From Microbacterium sp. SORGH_AS_0888 (GTDB lineage Bacteria > Actinomycetota > Actinomycetes > Actinomycetales > Microbacteriaceae): DNA of 64,000 nt. The notes under the pieces were generated by a model that saw only the letters and a program-made list of their open reading frames with translations, did no database searches and was not told the origin of the DNA. Both the position numbers and the translations under genes were made by a program. Of this stretch, positions 43,856 to 51,886 are shown piece after piece (position 1 is the first letter of the stretch; every line of letters begins with the position of its first letter). The stretch covers positions 1,550,001 to 1,614,000 of the forward strand of contig NZ_JAUTAZ010000001.1 in assembly GCF_030818905.1 (NCBI RefSeq), written 5' to 3'.

Positions 43856-44830
43856 CTACGGGGACGGGGCGGCCGGCGCTCGCTCGGCGATGATCCGCTG
43901 CGCGGCTTCCTTCTGCGCGACGACATCCTGTCGTACCCGGTCGAGCGTCGCGCGTTCCGTCTCCACGATGTGCGCCTGAAGGTTCCACGTGGTCTCGTAC
44001 AGGGTCTCGGAGTACCCGCTCGATTCTGCGCACGTCGCATCGGCGACGGCGATCTCGATCTCCTTGGCCGAGGGCACCGAGCGTGCGCCGGCCGAAGGGT
44101 CGGGTAGACCGAAGGGTGTGAGGCCGAACTCGGCCGATAGCTCGGGCGTGGGCATGTCGTGGCGATCTTCCGGGAGAGCAGCAAGGCCCAACGGCTCCAT
44201 GCACTCCCGCCAACGAGCAGCGGCGGCCGTCACGGCGGGGTCGGTCCTCGCGCGTTCCTGCGACTGGGCGGCGTACTGAGAGACGAGGAGCTGATCCTCG
44301 TACGACGGCGTCGAGTACTCGTCACGCACGGCGGCGATGCAACTCTTGAACTTCTCGTCGAATCCGGGCTGTTCCTGCGTCACACGCGTGTGCGCAAGAA
44401 ACTCATCCCACAAGCGCGAGCTCTCGGTCTGGAACTCCCCAGGGTGATACCCCCACGTTCGGGCGATCTGTTCATCGAAGAGGCGCGCACCGAACGGGCT
44501 CAGCGTCGGCGTCGGCGTCGTTCCGACGTCCTGCCATGGCACCGGCCAGTCGTATCCCGCGTCCTCCAGACAGGGCTGCACCGCCAGCTGCTCCGCGTAG
44601 TTGATCGTGTTGTCGCCGGGCGTCGTGAAGTCATCAAGCGGAAGTGTCCAGGATGCGCGGTCCTTCCTCGCTTCCGGAGACGTCTCCGTCGGCGAATCGG
44701 TGGCGCGTCGACCGGATGGGTCGGCGGCATCCGCCGCACAGCCGGTCATGACCGAGAGCGGGAGAATCATGCCGCAGCAGAGCAGTGCGATCTTTCGGCG
44801 GACGGGCAGCCGCGCGCAGGCATTCAGCAT
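43856..44830 (-). CDS. Putative lipoprotein of unknown function
   Basis: A 324-residue exported lipoprotein. The signal peptide has an Arg-rich start (LPVRRKIALLCCG) and ends in the lipobox MTGC, so the lipid anchor is Cys31. The mature part has a Ser/Thr/Pro linker, then an all-helical domain with six or more Cys (QPCLEDAGYDW, KFKSCIAAVRDEY, RWRECMEPLGL, DATCAESSGY), possibly disulfide paired. I recognise no family. GAAGGA precedes the ATG. Codon use is less GC-rich than in neighbouring genes, which fits more recent gain. A 71-base palindrome lies directly after the stop. Confidence 0.72.
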   Translation of the reverse strand: MLNACARLPVRRKIALLCCGMILPLSVMTGCAADAADPSGRRATDSPTETSPEARKDRASWTLPLDDFTTPGDNTINYAEQLAVQPCLEDAGYDWPVPWQDVGTTPTPTLSPFGARLFDEQIARTWGYHPGEFQTESSRLWDEFLAHTRVTQEQPGFDEKFKSCIAAVRDEYSTPSYEDQLLVSQYAAQSQERARTDPAVTAAAARWRECMEPLGLAALPEDRHDMPTPELSAEFGLTPFGLPDPSAGARSVPSAKEIEIAVADATCAESSGYSETLYETTWNLQAHIVETERATLDRVRQDVVAQKEAAQRIIAERAPAAPSP

Positions 44831-44986
44831 GGTCTTCCTTCATCCTTCACCGGGAGCGGGATCGTGAGATTCGCCAAAGAGACCTTCATCCGCACGAAGT
44901 CGGCTTCCCTGTAGATCTCGGCCACAGGACGGTGATGCCCGGGCAAAGGTCAACGTATGTGCCCCGGAGGGCGACGACAAGCAACT

Positions 44987-45289
44987 TCAGTTGCTCCCGC
45001 CGTGAGCCGGGGGCTCGAGCGGGGGAACAACGGCGTTCCACTCGTAGACGTCGATCCCGAGGACCGCGAACACGCGAACGACCGTGTCCAGCGTGGGATT
45101 CGCGTCACCTCCGGCGGTGCCGCGGCCGCGTTCGAGACACCCGTACGCGAAGACCGAGATCCGGGCCGCGTTCGCGACCTCCTCCTGCGACATCCCCCGC
45201 GCCATGCGCGCCTGGCGCAACACCTCCGCGACCCGTCGCGCAACGTCGCCCTTACGGCGTTGATGGTCTGCTTCCGTCGGCATCGTCAT
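44987..45289 (-). CDS. XRE-family helix-turn-helix regulator
   Basis: A 100-residue Cro/C1-type regulator. The HTH reads VLRQARMARGMSQEEVANAA then RISVFAYGCLERGRG (about 22-65), followed by PTLDTVVRVFAVLGIDVYEW, the usual third and fourth helix region. ATG at 45289 is chosen because GAGGGG precedes it; an ATG six bases later is also possible. It lies between the lipoprotein (same strand, 156 bases downstream) and the divergent secreted-protein gene, so either could be its target. A GCAACTTCAGTTGC palindrome covers its stop codon. Confidence 0.85.
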   Translation of the reverse strand: MTMPTEADHQRRKGDVARRVAEVLRQARMARGMSQEEVANAARISVFAYGCLERGRGTAGGDANPTLDTVVRVFAVLGIDVYEWNAVVPPLEPPAHGGSN

Positions 45290-45368
45290 CCCCTCACGCG
45301 GCACGCCGCTGCATCACGTGGTGTCCGGCACCGCCGAAGTGGTTCCCCGGACCGCCGTGAGAGACAGC

Positions 45369-45399
45369 GGGAACCATCCGAGACCATCCGGACATCACA
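45369..45399 (+). promoter_or_regulatory. ECF-type promoter, copy at the secreted-protein gene
   Basis: GGGAACC (45369-45375), 14 bases, then GGACATCACA (45390-45399). The identical layout occurs before the ECF sigma gene (47222-47252) and the AraC gene (43335-43365). The predicted leader is about 25-30 bases and carries CGGAGGA. Confidence 0.7.
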
Positions 45400-45431
45400 C
45401 AGCAGAGGTTTCCCGACACGGAGGACGGACC

Positions 45432-46013
45432 ATGCGATCCAAGACGATGCTCGCGCTCGCGGGCGTGACCCTGATGGTGATGGCACTCATCCCGACCGCG
45501 GCGAGCGCCGCCACGATGGACGGCGTGAGCGATGCGACGCAGAATCGCGCGTGCACGGTCGGCACCTTGCCACAGCGCGGCGAGCCCGACCCCCACGCCC
45601 CGGTCGTCGTGTCCTGCTTCGACACGCTCGAGCAGGCCGAGGCGTTCGTCGAGGCGGGAGCGCCGGGCGACTACGAGAAGCTCGTGCCGCAGGCCCGCAC
45701 GTCTCGCGCGGCGGCGACCACGGTCATCATCGGCCGCCAGTACACGGGCGACAACCGCACGGGCTCCGTGCTCGTGCAGTGGGGCTCGGGCAGCGGATGC
45801 TACGGCGTGACCTACGGCTTCTCGTCGATGCCGTCCGGGTGGAACGACGTCATCCGCTCCTCCGAGGGCTTCAACAACTGCTGGGTCACCGACTACGCGG
45901 ATGCGGGGTACGGCGGAGCACGTGCGAACTGCACGCCGTACTGCGGAACGCTCGCATCGTTGGCGAGTCAGACCTCGTCGGTCGTCTACCGCCCGTGGGG
46001 ATCAGTCGGCTGA
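45432..46013 (+). CDS. Secreted protein, possibly peptidase inhibitor I36 / crystallin-like
   Basis: A 193-residue exported protein. The signal peptide MRSKTMLALAGVTLMVMALI ends in ASA-A (cleavage after about residue 27). The mature C-terminal half has Cys-rich beta structure, GFNNCWVTDYADAGYGG and ANCTPYCGTLASLASQTSSV; the pattern of Trp/Tyr then L..L....SSV resembles the beta-gamma-crystallin-like peptidase inhibitors (I36, Streptomyces SMPI), but the match is by eye only. CGGAGGAC precedes the ATG. The ECF-type promoter upstream ties it to the sigma factor encoded at 46490. Its stop overlaps the convergent anti-sigma-like gene by 12 bases. Confidence 0.72.
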   Translation: MRSKTMLALAGVTLMVMALIPTAASAATMDGVSDATQNRACTVGTLPQRGEPDPHAPVVVSCFDTLEQAEAFVEAGAPGDYEKLVPQARTSRAAATTVIIGRQYTGDNRTGSVLVQWGSGSGCYGVTYGFSSMPSGWNDVIRSSEGFNNCWVTDYADAGYGGARANCTPYCGTLASLASQTSSVVYRPWGSVG

Positions 46014-46493
46014 CCAGGGGTGCAGACGCAGCGACGAGCAGAGGATGTCTCCCGGAACGACCGTCGCCGTGCCGTCATCCGCAACGCACAGCGTGAACCT
46101 CGACGGCGCGACGCCGGGCGGCGGAGACGGGTCCAGCGGGTCGGTGCGGGTCATCGCTCCCGAGTTCCACGCGAGCCGGCACATCGCGATCGCGTCGTCA
46201 ATGGCGAGCACACCCTCCGGTGTAGCGACGCTCATTGCCGTGCCGGCAAGCGACCCGTCGGGGTTCAGCTGCGCGTCGGACGCGCAGGTGACCATCGTGG
46301 TGTCGCTCACCGGCTTGTGCGTGAGCAGCGAGGTGCCCGCGAACGCCCCCGCACCGATCACGAGCGCTCCCGCACCCACGAGACCGAGTCGCCACTGCCA
46401 CCGCGTGTACCAGGGCCGGCGGGTCAGGTCGGCGTGCATCCGTGCGACGAGGGCGTCCTCGATCTGCGGCCCGTGCGGCATCCGCTCGCTCAC
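46002..46493 (-). CDS. Membrane protein coupled to ECF sigma (candidate anti-sigma factor)
   Basis: A 163-residue single-pass membrane protein. About 35 cytoplasmic residues precede a helix (RLGLVGAGALVIGAGAFAGT, about 37-56), and an extracytoplasmic domain follows with four or more Cys (MVTCASDAQ, IAMCRLAW, FTLCVADDG, DILCSSL). GTG at 46493 overlaps the sigma gene stop by four bases, the usual layout of sigma and anti-sigma genes. However, the short cytoplasmic part lacks a HxxxCxxC zinc anti-sigma motif. It may be an unusual anti-sigma or a sensor. The extracytoplasmic Cys residues could read envelope redox or ligand signals; that is inference. Confidence 0.68.
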   Translation of the reverse strand: MSERMPHGPQIEDALVARMHADLTRRPWYTRWQWRLGLVGAGALVIGAGAFAGTSLLTHKPVSDTTMVTCASDAQLNPDGSLAGTAMSVATPEGVLAIDDAIAMCRLAWNSGAMTRTDPLDPSPPPGVAPSRFTLCVADDGTATVVPGDILCSSLRLHPWSAD

Positions 46494-47086
46494 TCGGTCA
46501 CCTCCTGCACGGCGGGGGCGACGTGCGCCAGATCCTGGCGCAGCCGCGCCTTCGCCCGCGACAGCCGCGACTTGACGGTGCCCTCGGGCACCCCGGTCGC
46601 CAGCGCGGCCTCCCGCATGGTGAGTCCCTCCACGAGGCAGAGCACCACGAGCGCGGCGTCGACGGCGCGCAGACGTGCCAGCGCATCGCGCACCTCGCGG
46701 CCGATCACGGCGCCGTCGAGCAGCCGCGCGACCTCGTCGGCGTGGTCGGGAACGGCGTCCTCGCGAGGCACCTTCGCCAGCAGCCGGCGGTAGCGCCCGA
46801 GGCCGCGCAGCTGGTTCTTCGCCGCGAACGAGACCACTGTGAGCAGCCACGGCCGCACCGACTCGTCGACCAGCCGCACCCGATCGCGGCGACGCCACAG
46901 CTCGGCGAACGCGGAGCCCACCGCCTCCTCGGCATCCCATGTCGTGCGGGTCATCGCCAGCGCCACCCGATAGCACGAGGCCTCATGGCGATGGATGAGA
47001 TCGCGATAGGCGCCCTCGTCACCGCGCGACACTCGGAACAGCAGTTCGGCATCGCTCGGCTCGACGTGTCCCGCCACACCGATCAC
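46490..47086 (-). CDS. RNA polymerase sigma factor, ECF type
   Basis: ECF sigma factor of 198 residues. Region 2 reads AYRDLIHRHEASCYRVALAM and EEAVGSAFAELWRRRDRVR, with core-binding and -10 contact helices; region 4 reads VLCLVEGLTMREAALATGVP and GTVKSRLSRAKARLRQDL, which reads the -35. No extra C-terminal domain. GTG at 47086 is the best simple start; ATG codons at 47116 and 47182 give longer proteins. A copy of the ECF promoter motif lies at 47222-47252, so it is probably autoregulated. Oddly, the strong AAAGGAGG ribosome site (47207-47200) serves an ATG in a different frame (47195). The following gene is a candidate anti-sigma. Confidence 0.9.
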   Translation of the reverse strand: MIGVAGHVEPSDAELLFRVSRGDEGAYRDLIHRHEASCYRVALAMTRTTWDAEEAVGSAFAELWRRRDRVRLVDESVRPWLLTVVSFAAKNQLRGLGRYRRLLAKVPREDAVPDHADEVARLLDGAVIGREVRDALARLRAVDAALVVLCLVEGLTMREAALATGVPEGTVKSRLSRAKARLRQDLAHVAPAVQEVTE

Positions 47087-47195
47087 CCCCGACGCCCGCT
47101 CCTGCCTTCTCAGCATAAGCGGGCGCCGGGGGCTCAGCCGTATGCGCGACGGACGGCCGCGGCCACCCGAAAGCCGCTCCATCGACGTCGTGCAT
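47019..47195 (-). other. Out-of-frame ORF behind the strong ribosome site of the sigma mRNA
   Basis: AAAGGAGG (47207-47200) is four bases from the ATG at 47195, which opens a 58-codon frame overlapping the sigma start and ending at 47019. It could be a leader peptide that couples translation to the sigma GTG, or the true sigma N-terminus with a 1-base error between 47195 and 47086. The peptide resembles no family. Confidence 0.35.
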
Positions 47196-47221
47196 CCGGC
47201 CTCCTTTCCGTTCCCCCGCTC

Positions 47222-47252
47222 TGTGATGTCCAGCACCGTGCAGATGGTTCCC
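47222..47252 (-). promoter_or_regulatory. ECF-type promoter, copy at the sigma gene
   Basis: On the minus strand GGGAACC (47252-47246), 14 bases, then GGACATCACA (47231-47222). It shares GGGAACCATC and GGACATCACA with the copy at 45369, at the same spacing. The transcript would contain the AAAGGAGG at 47207-47200. Confidence 0.7.
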
Positions 47253-47264
47253 ACTTTTTCGCGA

Positions 47265-47322
47265 CGGATGTCGCCGGATTGCGCGGATGTCGCACGATTC
47301 GAGCGGGATGCTGCGACATCCG
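47265..47322. repeat. Three copies of CGGATGTCGC upstream of the sigma promoter
   Basis: CGGATGTCGC lies at 47265-47274 and 47284-47293 and inverted at 47313-47322. Copies 2 and 3 form a 10-base hairpin. They could be a regulator site above the ECF promoter or a terminator for other read-through; treZ ends at 47389 on the same strand. Confidence 0.45.
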
Positions 47323-47388
47323 TGCGATCCTGCGACGCCCACGCAACCGCGAGGCGCCGCCGACCGGCGTCAGCGCGGGGTCGGCGCG

Positions 47389-49266
47389 TCAGCGCCCAAC
47401 GATGCCCGCGGAGGCCGGCGGCAGCCGCAGCGTGCCCGGCGCGACGCCCGCGCTCAGCCGCGGACCCGTGCCCGAGGTCGCGAGCAGCACACGCTCGCCG
47501 TCCGCGAGCGGCACGTCCCAGGCCGTCTCCGACAGGTTCACAAGGATGCGGACGCCCCCGCGCCGCAGCACGAACCGCCGTGCCGACGGCGCCGCATCCG
47601 GGGTCTCGTCGACCGCGTCGAGCGACGCGAAAGCCGGATCCGTGAGCTCGGGACGCTCACGCCGCAGCGCGGCGAGCGCCCGGTACAGGGTGAGCAGACG
47701 CAGGTGCGCCCCGGTCGCGGCCTCGTCCCATCGCAGCTTCGCGCTCTCGAACGTGGCGGGATCCTGCGGGTCGGGGACGACCGCGGGGTCCCAGCCCATC
47801 TTCGCGAACTCCTCGGTGCGGCCGGTGCGCACCGCATCCCCCAGCCACTCCTCGGGGTGCGAGGTGAAGAAGGGCCACGGCGTGGAGGCGCCCCATTCCT
47901 CGCCCATGAACAGCATCGGCGTGCCCGGTGCGGTGAGCGTGAGCACGGCGGCGACGGCGAGCCGGTCGAAGCCGAGGGTGGCGGTCAGCCGATCGCCGGC
48001 GGCGCGGTTGCCGATCTGGTCGTGGTCCTGCGCGAACGTCACGAGCCGCCACGCCGGCACGGTCTCGGGGATCGGGTGCCCGTGCGTGCGTTCACGGAAC
48101 GACGAATAGGTGCCGTCGTGGAAGAAGCCGTGCGTCCACACCTTCGGCAGAGCCTCCGGGGCGGCGAAGTCCTCGTAGTACCCGACCGTCTCACCCGTGA
48201 GCGCGACGTGCACGGCGTGGTGCCAGTCATCGCTCCACTGCGCCGTCAGACCGTAGCCGCCCGCCTCGCGCGGCAGGATCAGCGTCGGGTCGTTCATGTC
48301 GCTCTCGGCGATGAGGCTCAGCGGCCTGCCCACATGCGCGGACAGGGCATCGGATGCCTCGGCCAGCTCCTGCAGGATGTGCACGCCGCTCGACCCGGGC
48401 AGCTGCTGGGCGGGGTCGTCGAGGAGGGCGTGGACGGCATCCAGCCGCAGCCCGTCCACGCGGTAGTCGCGCAGCCACATGAGCGCGTTCTCGACGATGT
48501 AGGACCGCACGGCGGGCTCGTCGAGGTTGACCGAGTCGCCCCACGTGTTGCGGCTGCCCTGCCGCAGGTAGGGCCCGAACTCGGGCAGGTGGTTGCCGCT
48601 GGGGCCGAGGTGGTTGTAGACGACGTCCTGGATGACCGCCAGGCCCGCTGCGTGTGCCGCGGCGACGAAGCGGGCGTAGGCGGCGGGACCGCCGTAGGCC
48701 TCGTGCACGGTGTACCAGAGCACACCGTCGTAGCCCCAGTTGTGGGTGCCGTTGAACCCGTTGACCGGCAGCAGCTCGATGTGGGTGACGCCCAGGGCGG
48801 TGAGATGCCCGAGCTTGGTGGCGGCGGCATCCAGTGTCCCCTCGGGGGTGAAGGTGCCGATGTGCAGCTCGTACACGAGACCGCCCGCGAGCTGGCGCCC
48901 CTGCCACGTGTCGCCGGCGAAGACGGCGTCGATCGCGGCCTGGTCCACCCAGGCGGATGCCGCGTGCACCCCGTCGGGCTGCCGCCGTGAGCGCGGGTCG
49001 GTGACGAGGTCGTCGCGGTCGTCGAGCACGAAGCCGTAGCGGTCGCCGTCGGCGAGCGCGACGTCGGCACGCCACCAGCCGCCGGTCGCGCGTTCGAGCT
49101 CGACATCCGTCGTGCTGTCGCCCGCCGTCGTGCCGTCGCCCACCGTCGTGCCGTCGCCCACCGTCGTGCCGTCGCCCACCGCGCCTTCGTCAGCCGTCGT
49201 GCCGTCGCCCGCCGCCGCGCGCCGCATCCGCACCCGCTGCGCCGCCGGCGCCCATACCTCGATCAT
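47389..49266 (-). CDS. treZ: Malto-oligosyltrehalose trehalohydrolase
   Basis: GH13 enzyme of 625 residues that releases trehalose from the maltooligosyl-trehalose made by TreY. The N-terminal domain opens with [13 protein letters not shown]. Catalytic residues are the Asp in [14 protein letters not shown], Glu in [12 protein letters not shown] and Asp in [26 protein letters not shown] is the TreZ fingerprint. GGAGGAGG precedes the ATG at 49266. Residues about 19-53 contain a tandem GDGTTV repeat encoded by an 18-base minisatellite, an insertion near the end of the N-terminal domain. It is last in glgX-treY-treZ, with a 71-base palindrome between treY and treZ that may tune its expression. 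Confidence 0.94.
   Translation of the reverse strand: MIEVWAPAAQRVRMRRAAAGDGTTADEGAVGDGTTVGDGTTVGDGTTAGDSTTDVELERATGGWWRADVALADGDRYGFVLDDRDDLVTDPRSRRQPDGVHAASAWVDQAAIDAVFAGDTWQGRQLAGGLVYELHIGTFTPEGTLDAAATKLGHLTALGVTHIELLPVNGFNGTHNWGYDGVLWYTVHEAYGGPAAYARFVAAAHAAGLAVIQDVVYNHLGPSGNHLPEFGPYLRQGSRNTWGDSVNLDEPAVRSYIVENALMWLRDYRVDGLRLDAVHALLDDPAQQLPGSSGVHILQELAEASDALSAHVGRPLSLIAESDMNDPTLILPREAGGYGLTAQWSDDWHHAVHVALTGETVGYYEDFAAPEALPKVWTHGFFHDGTYSSFRERTHGHPIPETVPAWRLVTFAQDHDQIGNRAAGDRLTATLGFDRLAVAAVLTLTAPGTPMLFMGEEWGASTPWPFFTSHPEEWLGDAVRTGRTEEFAKMGWDPAVVPDPQDPATFESAKLRWDEAATGAHLRLLTLYRALAALRRERPELTDPAFASLDAVDETPDAAPSARRFVLRRGGVRILVNLSETAWDVPLADGERVLLATSGTGPRLSAGVAPGTLRLPPASAGIVGR
49109..49213. repeat. 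18-base minisatellite inside treZ
   Basis: Unit GTCGTGCCGTCGCCCACC: copies at 49109-49126 (variant), 49127-49144, 49145-49162, 49163-49180 and, after a 15-base interruption, 49196-49213 (variant). Unit length is a multiple of three, so copy changes keep the frame; it encodes six-residue VGDGTT repeats. Confidence 0.85.
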
Positions 49267-49285
49267 GCGTCCTCCTCCGGTCACC

Positions 49286-49356
49286 CGCGAGACCAGTCCG
49301 CGGCGCCGAGACCGGCGGGAAAACCACCGGTCTCGGCGCGCGGGACTGGTCTCGCG
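49286..49356. repeat. 71-base dispersed palindrome, copy 3
   Basis: Arms CGCGAGACCAGTCC (49286-49299) and the complement ending at 49356, with inner arms CCGAGACCGG and CCGGTCTCGG. The loop reads CGGGAAAACCA, so relative to copies 1 and 2 (TTT loops) it is inverted. It lies between treY and treZ. Confidence 0.9.
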
Positions 49357-49357
49357 G

Positions 49358-51886
49358 TCATGCGTTGTGGGTGAGCAGTGCGACGGGGTACCGCGACAGG
49401 AGCTCGGCGAGCGGGGCGAGGCCGCCGGGCACGACGGCGCCGGTCAGCTCGTCGCGCCACGGGCCGGGGGACGGCAGCGGCACGGCCGTGTCGCGCCATC
49501 CCCCCGCGCGCTCGAGCCCCACCGGCAGGCGTGTCGCGACCGCGATCGCCCCGCCCCGATCGAACGCGACGACGTGCCCGGATGCCGGGCCCACCGCATC
49601 CAGCGGACGATAGCGGGTGAACAGCCCGGGGCGGTCGCGGCGCAGCCGCAGCGCCCGGGAGACCAGCAGCAGCTTCGCCGCCCCGGAGGCGTCGACCGGC
49701 GGCAGCGATCCGCCATCGAGGTCCCGCAGCATCCGCGCCCGCTCGGCGAAGTCCACCGCGCGCCGGTTGTCGGGGTCGACGAGGGATGTCTCCCACAGCT
49801 CCGAGCCCTGATAGACGTCGGGGACGCCCGGCCCCACGAGCTGCAGCAGCTTGGCCGACAGCGAGTTCGACCAGCCGTAGCCCGCGATCCGGTCGACGAA
49901 CGCCTGCACGACGGGCTTCGCATCTTCAAACGCGGCATCGACGAGGGCGTGCATGCGCGCCTCGAACTCCGCGTCGACATCCAGCCACGCCGTGCGCTCC
50001 CCCGCCTCGCGGGCCGCCTTCTCGGCATAGGCGTGCAACCGCTCGGGGGTCGCCGGCCACGCGCCCACGATCGCCTGCCACAGCAGCGCGTCGAACGGCC
50101 CGTGCCCCGTCGACGCGTGCGCCCGCAGATCCTCGAGCACCCGCGCCCACTCCGCAGGCAGCTCGGCGAGCACGGACAGCCGCGCGCGCACGTCCTCGCC
50201 GCGCTTCGTGTCGTGCGTCGAGAGCGCGGTGAGCGCGTGCGGCCACTCTGCCTGGCGTCGCGCGAACGCGTCATGGAAGCCCGCGACGGGCAGCGCGAAC
50301 ACCCCGGGGTCGCCGCCCACCTCGGTGAGCGTCCCCAGCCGGGTCGCGCGGTAGAACGCCGTGTCCTCCACGCCCTTGGCCATCACCGGCCCGGTCGTCT
50401 GCTGGAACCGCCGGGCCGCCTCCTCGGAGGGATCGGCCAGCACCGGCACGAGCGCGGCGATCGCGGCGGCGAGATCGGGACGGCTCAGGGAGGCCGCATC
50501 CACCGCCTCCGCCAACCACGCGGCCCCCGCGGGCAGGTACGAGCGATAGGTCGGGAAGCAGGCCAGCAGCTCCGCGAGCGCATCGGTCGCCGCCGCCTCC
50601 CCCACGTCCTCGCGCACGGCCGCCGGCAGGCACCGCACGAGCCGCGCGATCTCGGACCGCTGGATCGTGTCGGCGATGCCGCGCTTGGTGTGGTGGATGA
50701 GTCCCGCCCAGCCGGGATACGGCGCGAGTCCGCTCTCGCTCCGCAGCCGGGCGTCGAGGGCGTCGAGTCCCGGCTCGCCGGCGGGGTCGATCAGGACCCG
50801 GTCGATCTCGGCCATCGCGTCGTATCCCGTGGTCCCCGCGGTCGCCCACTCGGCCCGCAGCCGCTCGGGGCGGTCCGTGGCGGCGCGCTCGAGGATCTTC
50901 TCGACCCACACCGGCAGGGGGCCGGCGGCATCCGAGGAACCCTCAGCGGCGGCGTCCCCGATGCCGGATTCGGTCTCTCGCCGCGCGGCCGCGGTCGCCG
51001 CCGCGAGCCGGTCGAGGTAGCCGCCCGGGTCGACGAGCCCGTCCGGGTGGTCGACCCGCAGCCCGTCCACGAGCCCCTCGCGCACCCAGCGGAGGATCTC
51101 GGAGTGGGTCTGGTCGAACACCTCGGGCCGCTCGACCCGCACACCGGCGAGGGTGGAGACCGCGAAGAAGCGGCGGTAGTTCAGCTCGGCCTGCTCGTCG
51201 CGCCAGAACCGCAGCTCGTAGTGCTGACGGGCGAGGATGTCCCCGAGCTCACGGGTCGGGTCCGACACGCCGTCGAGCGAGCCCGGCGCGAGCGGCAGCA
51301 CGTGGTCGAAGTAACGCAGGACGCCGTCCTGGGCCGCCGCGCTCACCGCATCCGCGCCGATTTCGTGCGCCCGCGACGCCAATTCCCCGTCGGGTTGCAC
51401 GAAATCGTCGCTGTCGTGGGGCCGCTCGGGGGCCTCGACCCGCAGGTCGCCGCGCGCGTCGGCGAGCGGCGCACCCAGGATCGGCAGCCGTACCCTGCCC
51501 CCTCCGGCGTCCCAGTCGATGTCGAAGGCGTCGGCGTGCCGCGAGGCGCGACCGAGCCGCAGCACGTCCCACCACCACGGGTTCTCGCTCGGCACGGCGA
51601 CGCCCATGTGGTTCGGCACGATGTCGACGAGCACCCCGAGCCCGGCCTCGCGGGCCGCCGCCGAGAGCCGTGCCAGGCCCGCCGGACCGCCCCGGGCCGG
51701 GTCCACGCACGAGGGGTCGACGACGTCGTAGCCGTGGTCGGACCCGGACGTCGCCCGCAGCAGCGGCGAGAGGTACACCCACCCGACGCCGAGGTCGCGC
51801 AGGTAGGGCACGAGGCCCGCCGCCGCCTGCAGATCCAGCGCCGGCCGGATCTGCAGGCGGTAGGTGGACGACGACAGCCGTGTCAC
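49358..51886 (-). CDS. treY: Malto-oligosyltrehalose synthase
   Basis: GH13 enzyme of 842 residues that isomerises the reducing-end glucose of maltodextrins to a trehalosyl unit. The start [20 protein letters not shown] is the TreY signature. The catalytic region has [19 protein letters not shown] (Asp nucleophile), VWVEKILE (Glu acid) and [16 protein letters not shown] (Asp/His). Length is at the high end of the family (about 750-850). GTG at 51886 overlaps the glgX stop by four bases, so they are co-translated. The product is passed to TreZ. Together they convert glycogen-derived glucans to trehalose, an osmolyte and, in many actinobacteria, a glycolipid precursor. Confidence 0.94.
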   Translation of the reverse strand: MTRLSSSTYRLQIRPALDLQAAAGLVPYLRDLGVGWVYLSPLLRATSGSDHGYDVVDPSCVDPARGGPAGLARLSAAAREAGLGVLVDIVPNHMGVAVPSENPWWWDVLRLGRASRHADAFDIDWDAGGGRVRLPILGAPLADARGDLRVEAPERPHDSDDFVQPDGELASRAHEIGADAVSAAAQDGVLRYFDHVLPLAPGSLDGVSDPTRELGDILARQHYELRFWRDEQAELNYRRFFAVSTLAGVRVERPEVFDQTHSEILRWVREGLVDGLRVDHPDGLVDPGGYLDRLAAATAAARRETESGIGDAAAEGSSDAAGPLPVWVEKILERAATDRPERLRAEWATAGTTGYDAMAEIDRVLIDPAGEPGLDALDARLRSESGLAPYPGWAGLIHHTKRGIADTIQRSEIARLVRCLPAAVREDVGEAAATDALAELLACFPTYRSYLPAGAAWLAEAVDAASLSRPDLAAAIAALVPVLADPSEEAARRFQQTTGPVMAKGVEDTAFYRATRLGTLTEVGGDPGVFALPVAGFHDAFARRQAEWPHALTALSTHDTKRGEDVRARLSVLAELPAEWARVLEDLRAHASTGHGPFDALLWQAIVGAWPATPERLHAYAEKAAREAGERTAWLDVDAEFEARMHALVDAAFEDAKPVVQAFVDRIAGYGWSNSLSAKLLQLVGPGVPDVYQGSELWETSLVDPDNRRAVDFAERARMLRDLDGGSLPPVDASGAAKLLLVSRALRLRRDRPGLFTRYRPLDAVGPASGHVVAFDRGGAIAVATRLPVGLERAGGWRDTAVPLPSPGPWRDELTGAVVPGGLAPLAELLSRYPVALLTHNA

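Noticed and set aside
46014..47388. + strand frames across the sigma/anti-sigma genes
   Set aside because: These are shadows; the minus-strand sigma region 2 and 4 motifs are decisive.
11118..49356. The 71-base repeats as a CRISPR array
   Set aside because: Copies are far apart, palindromic throughout and have no regular spacers or cas genes.
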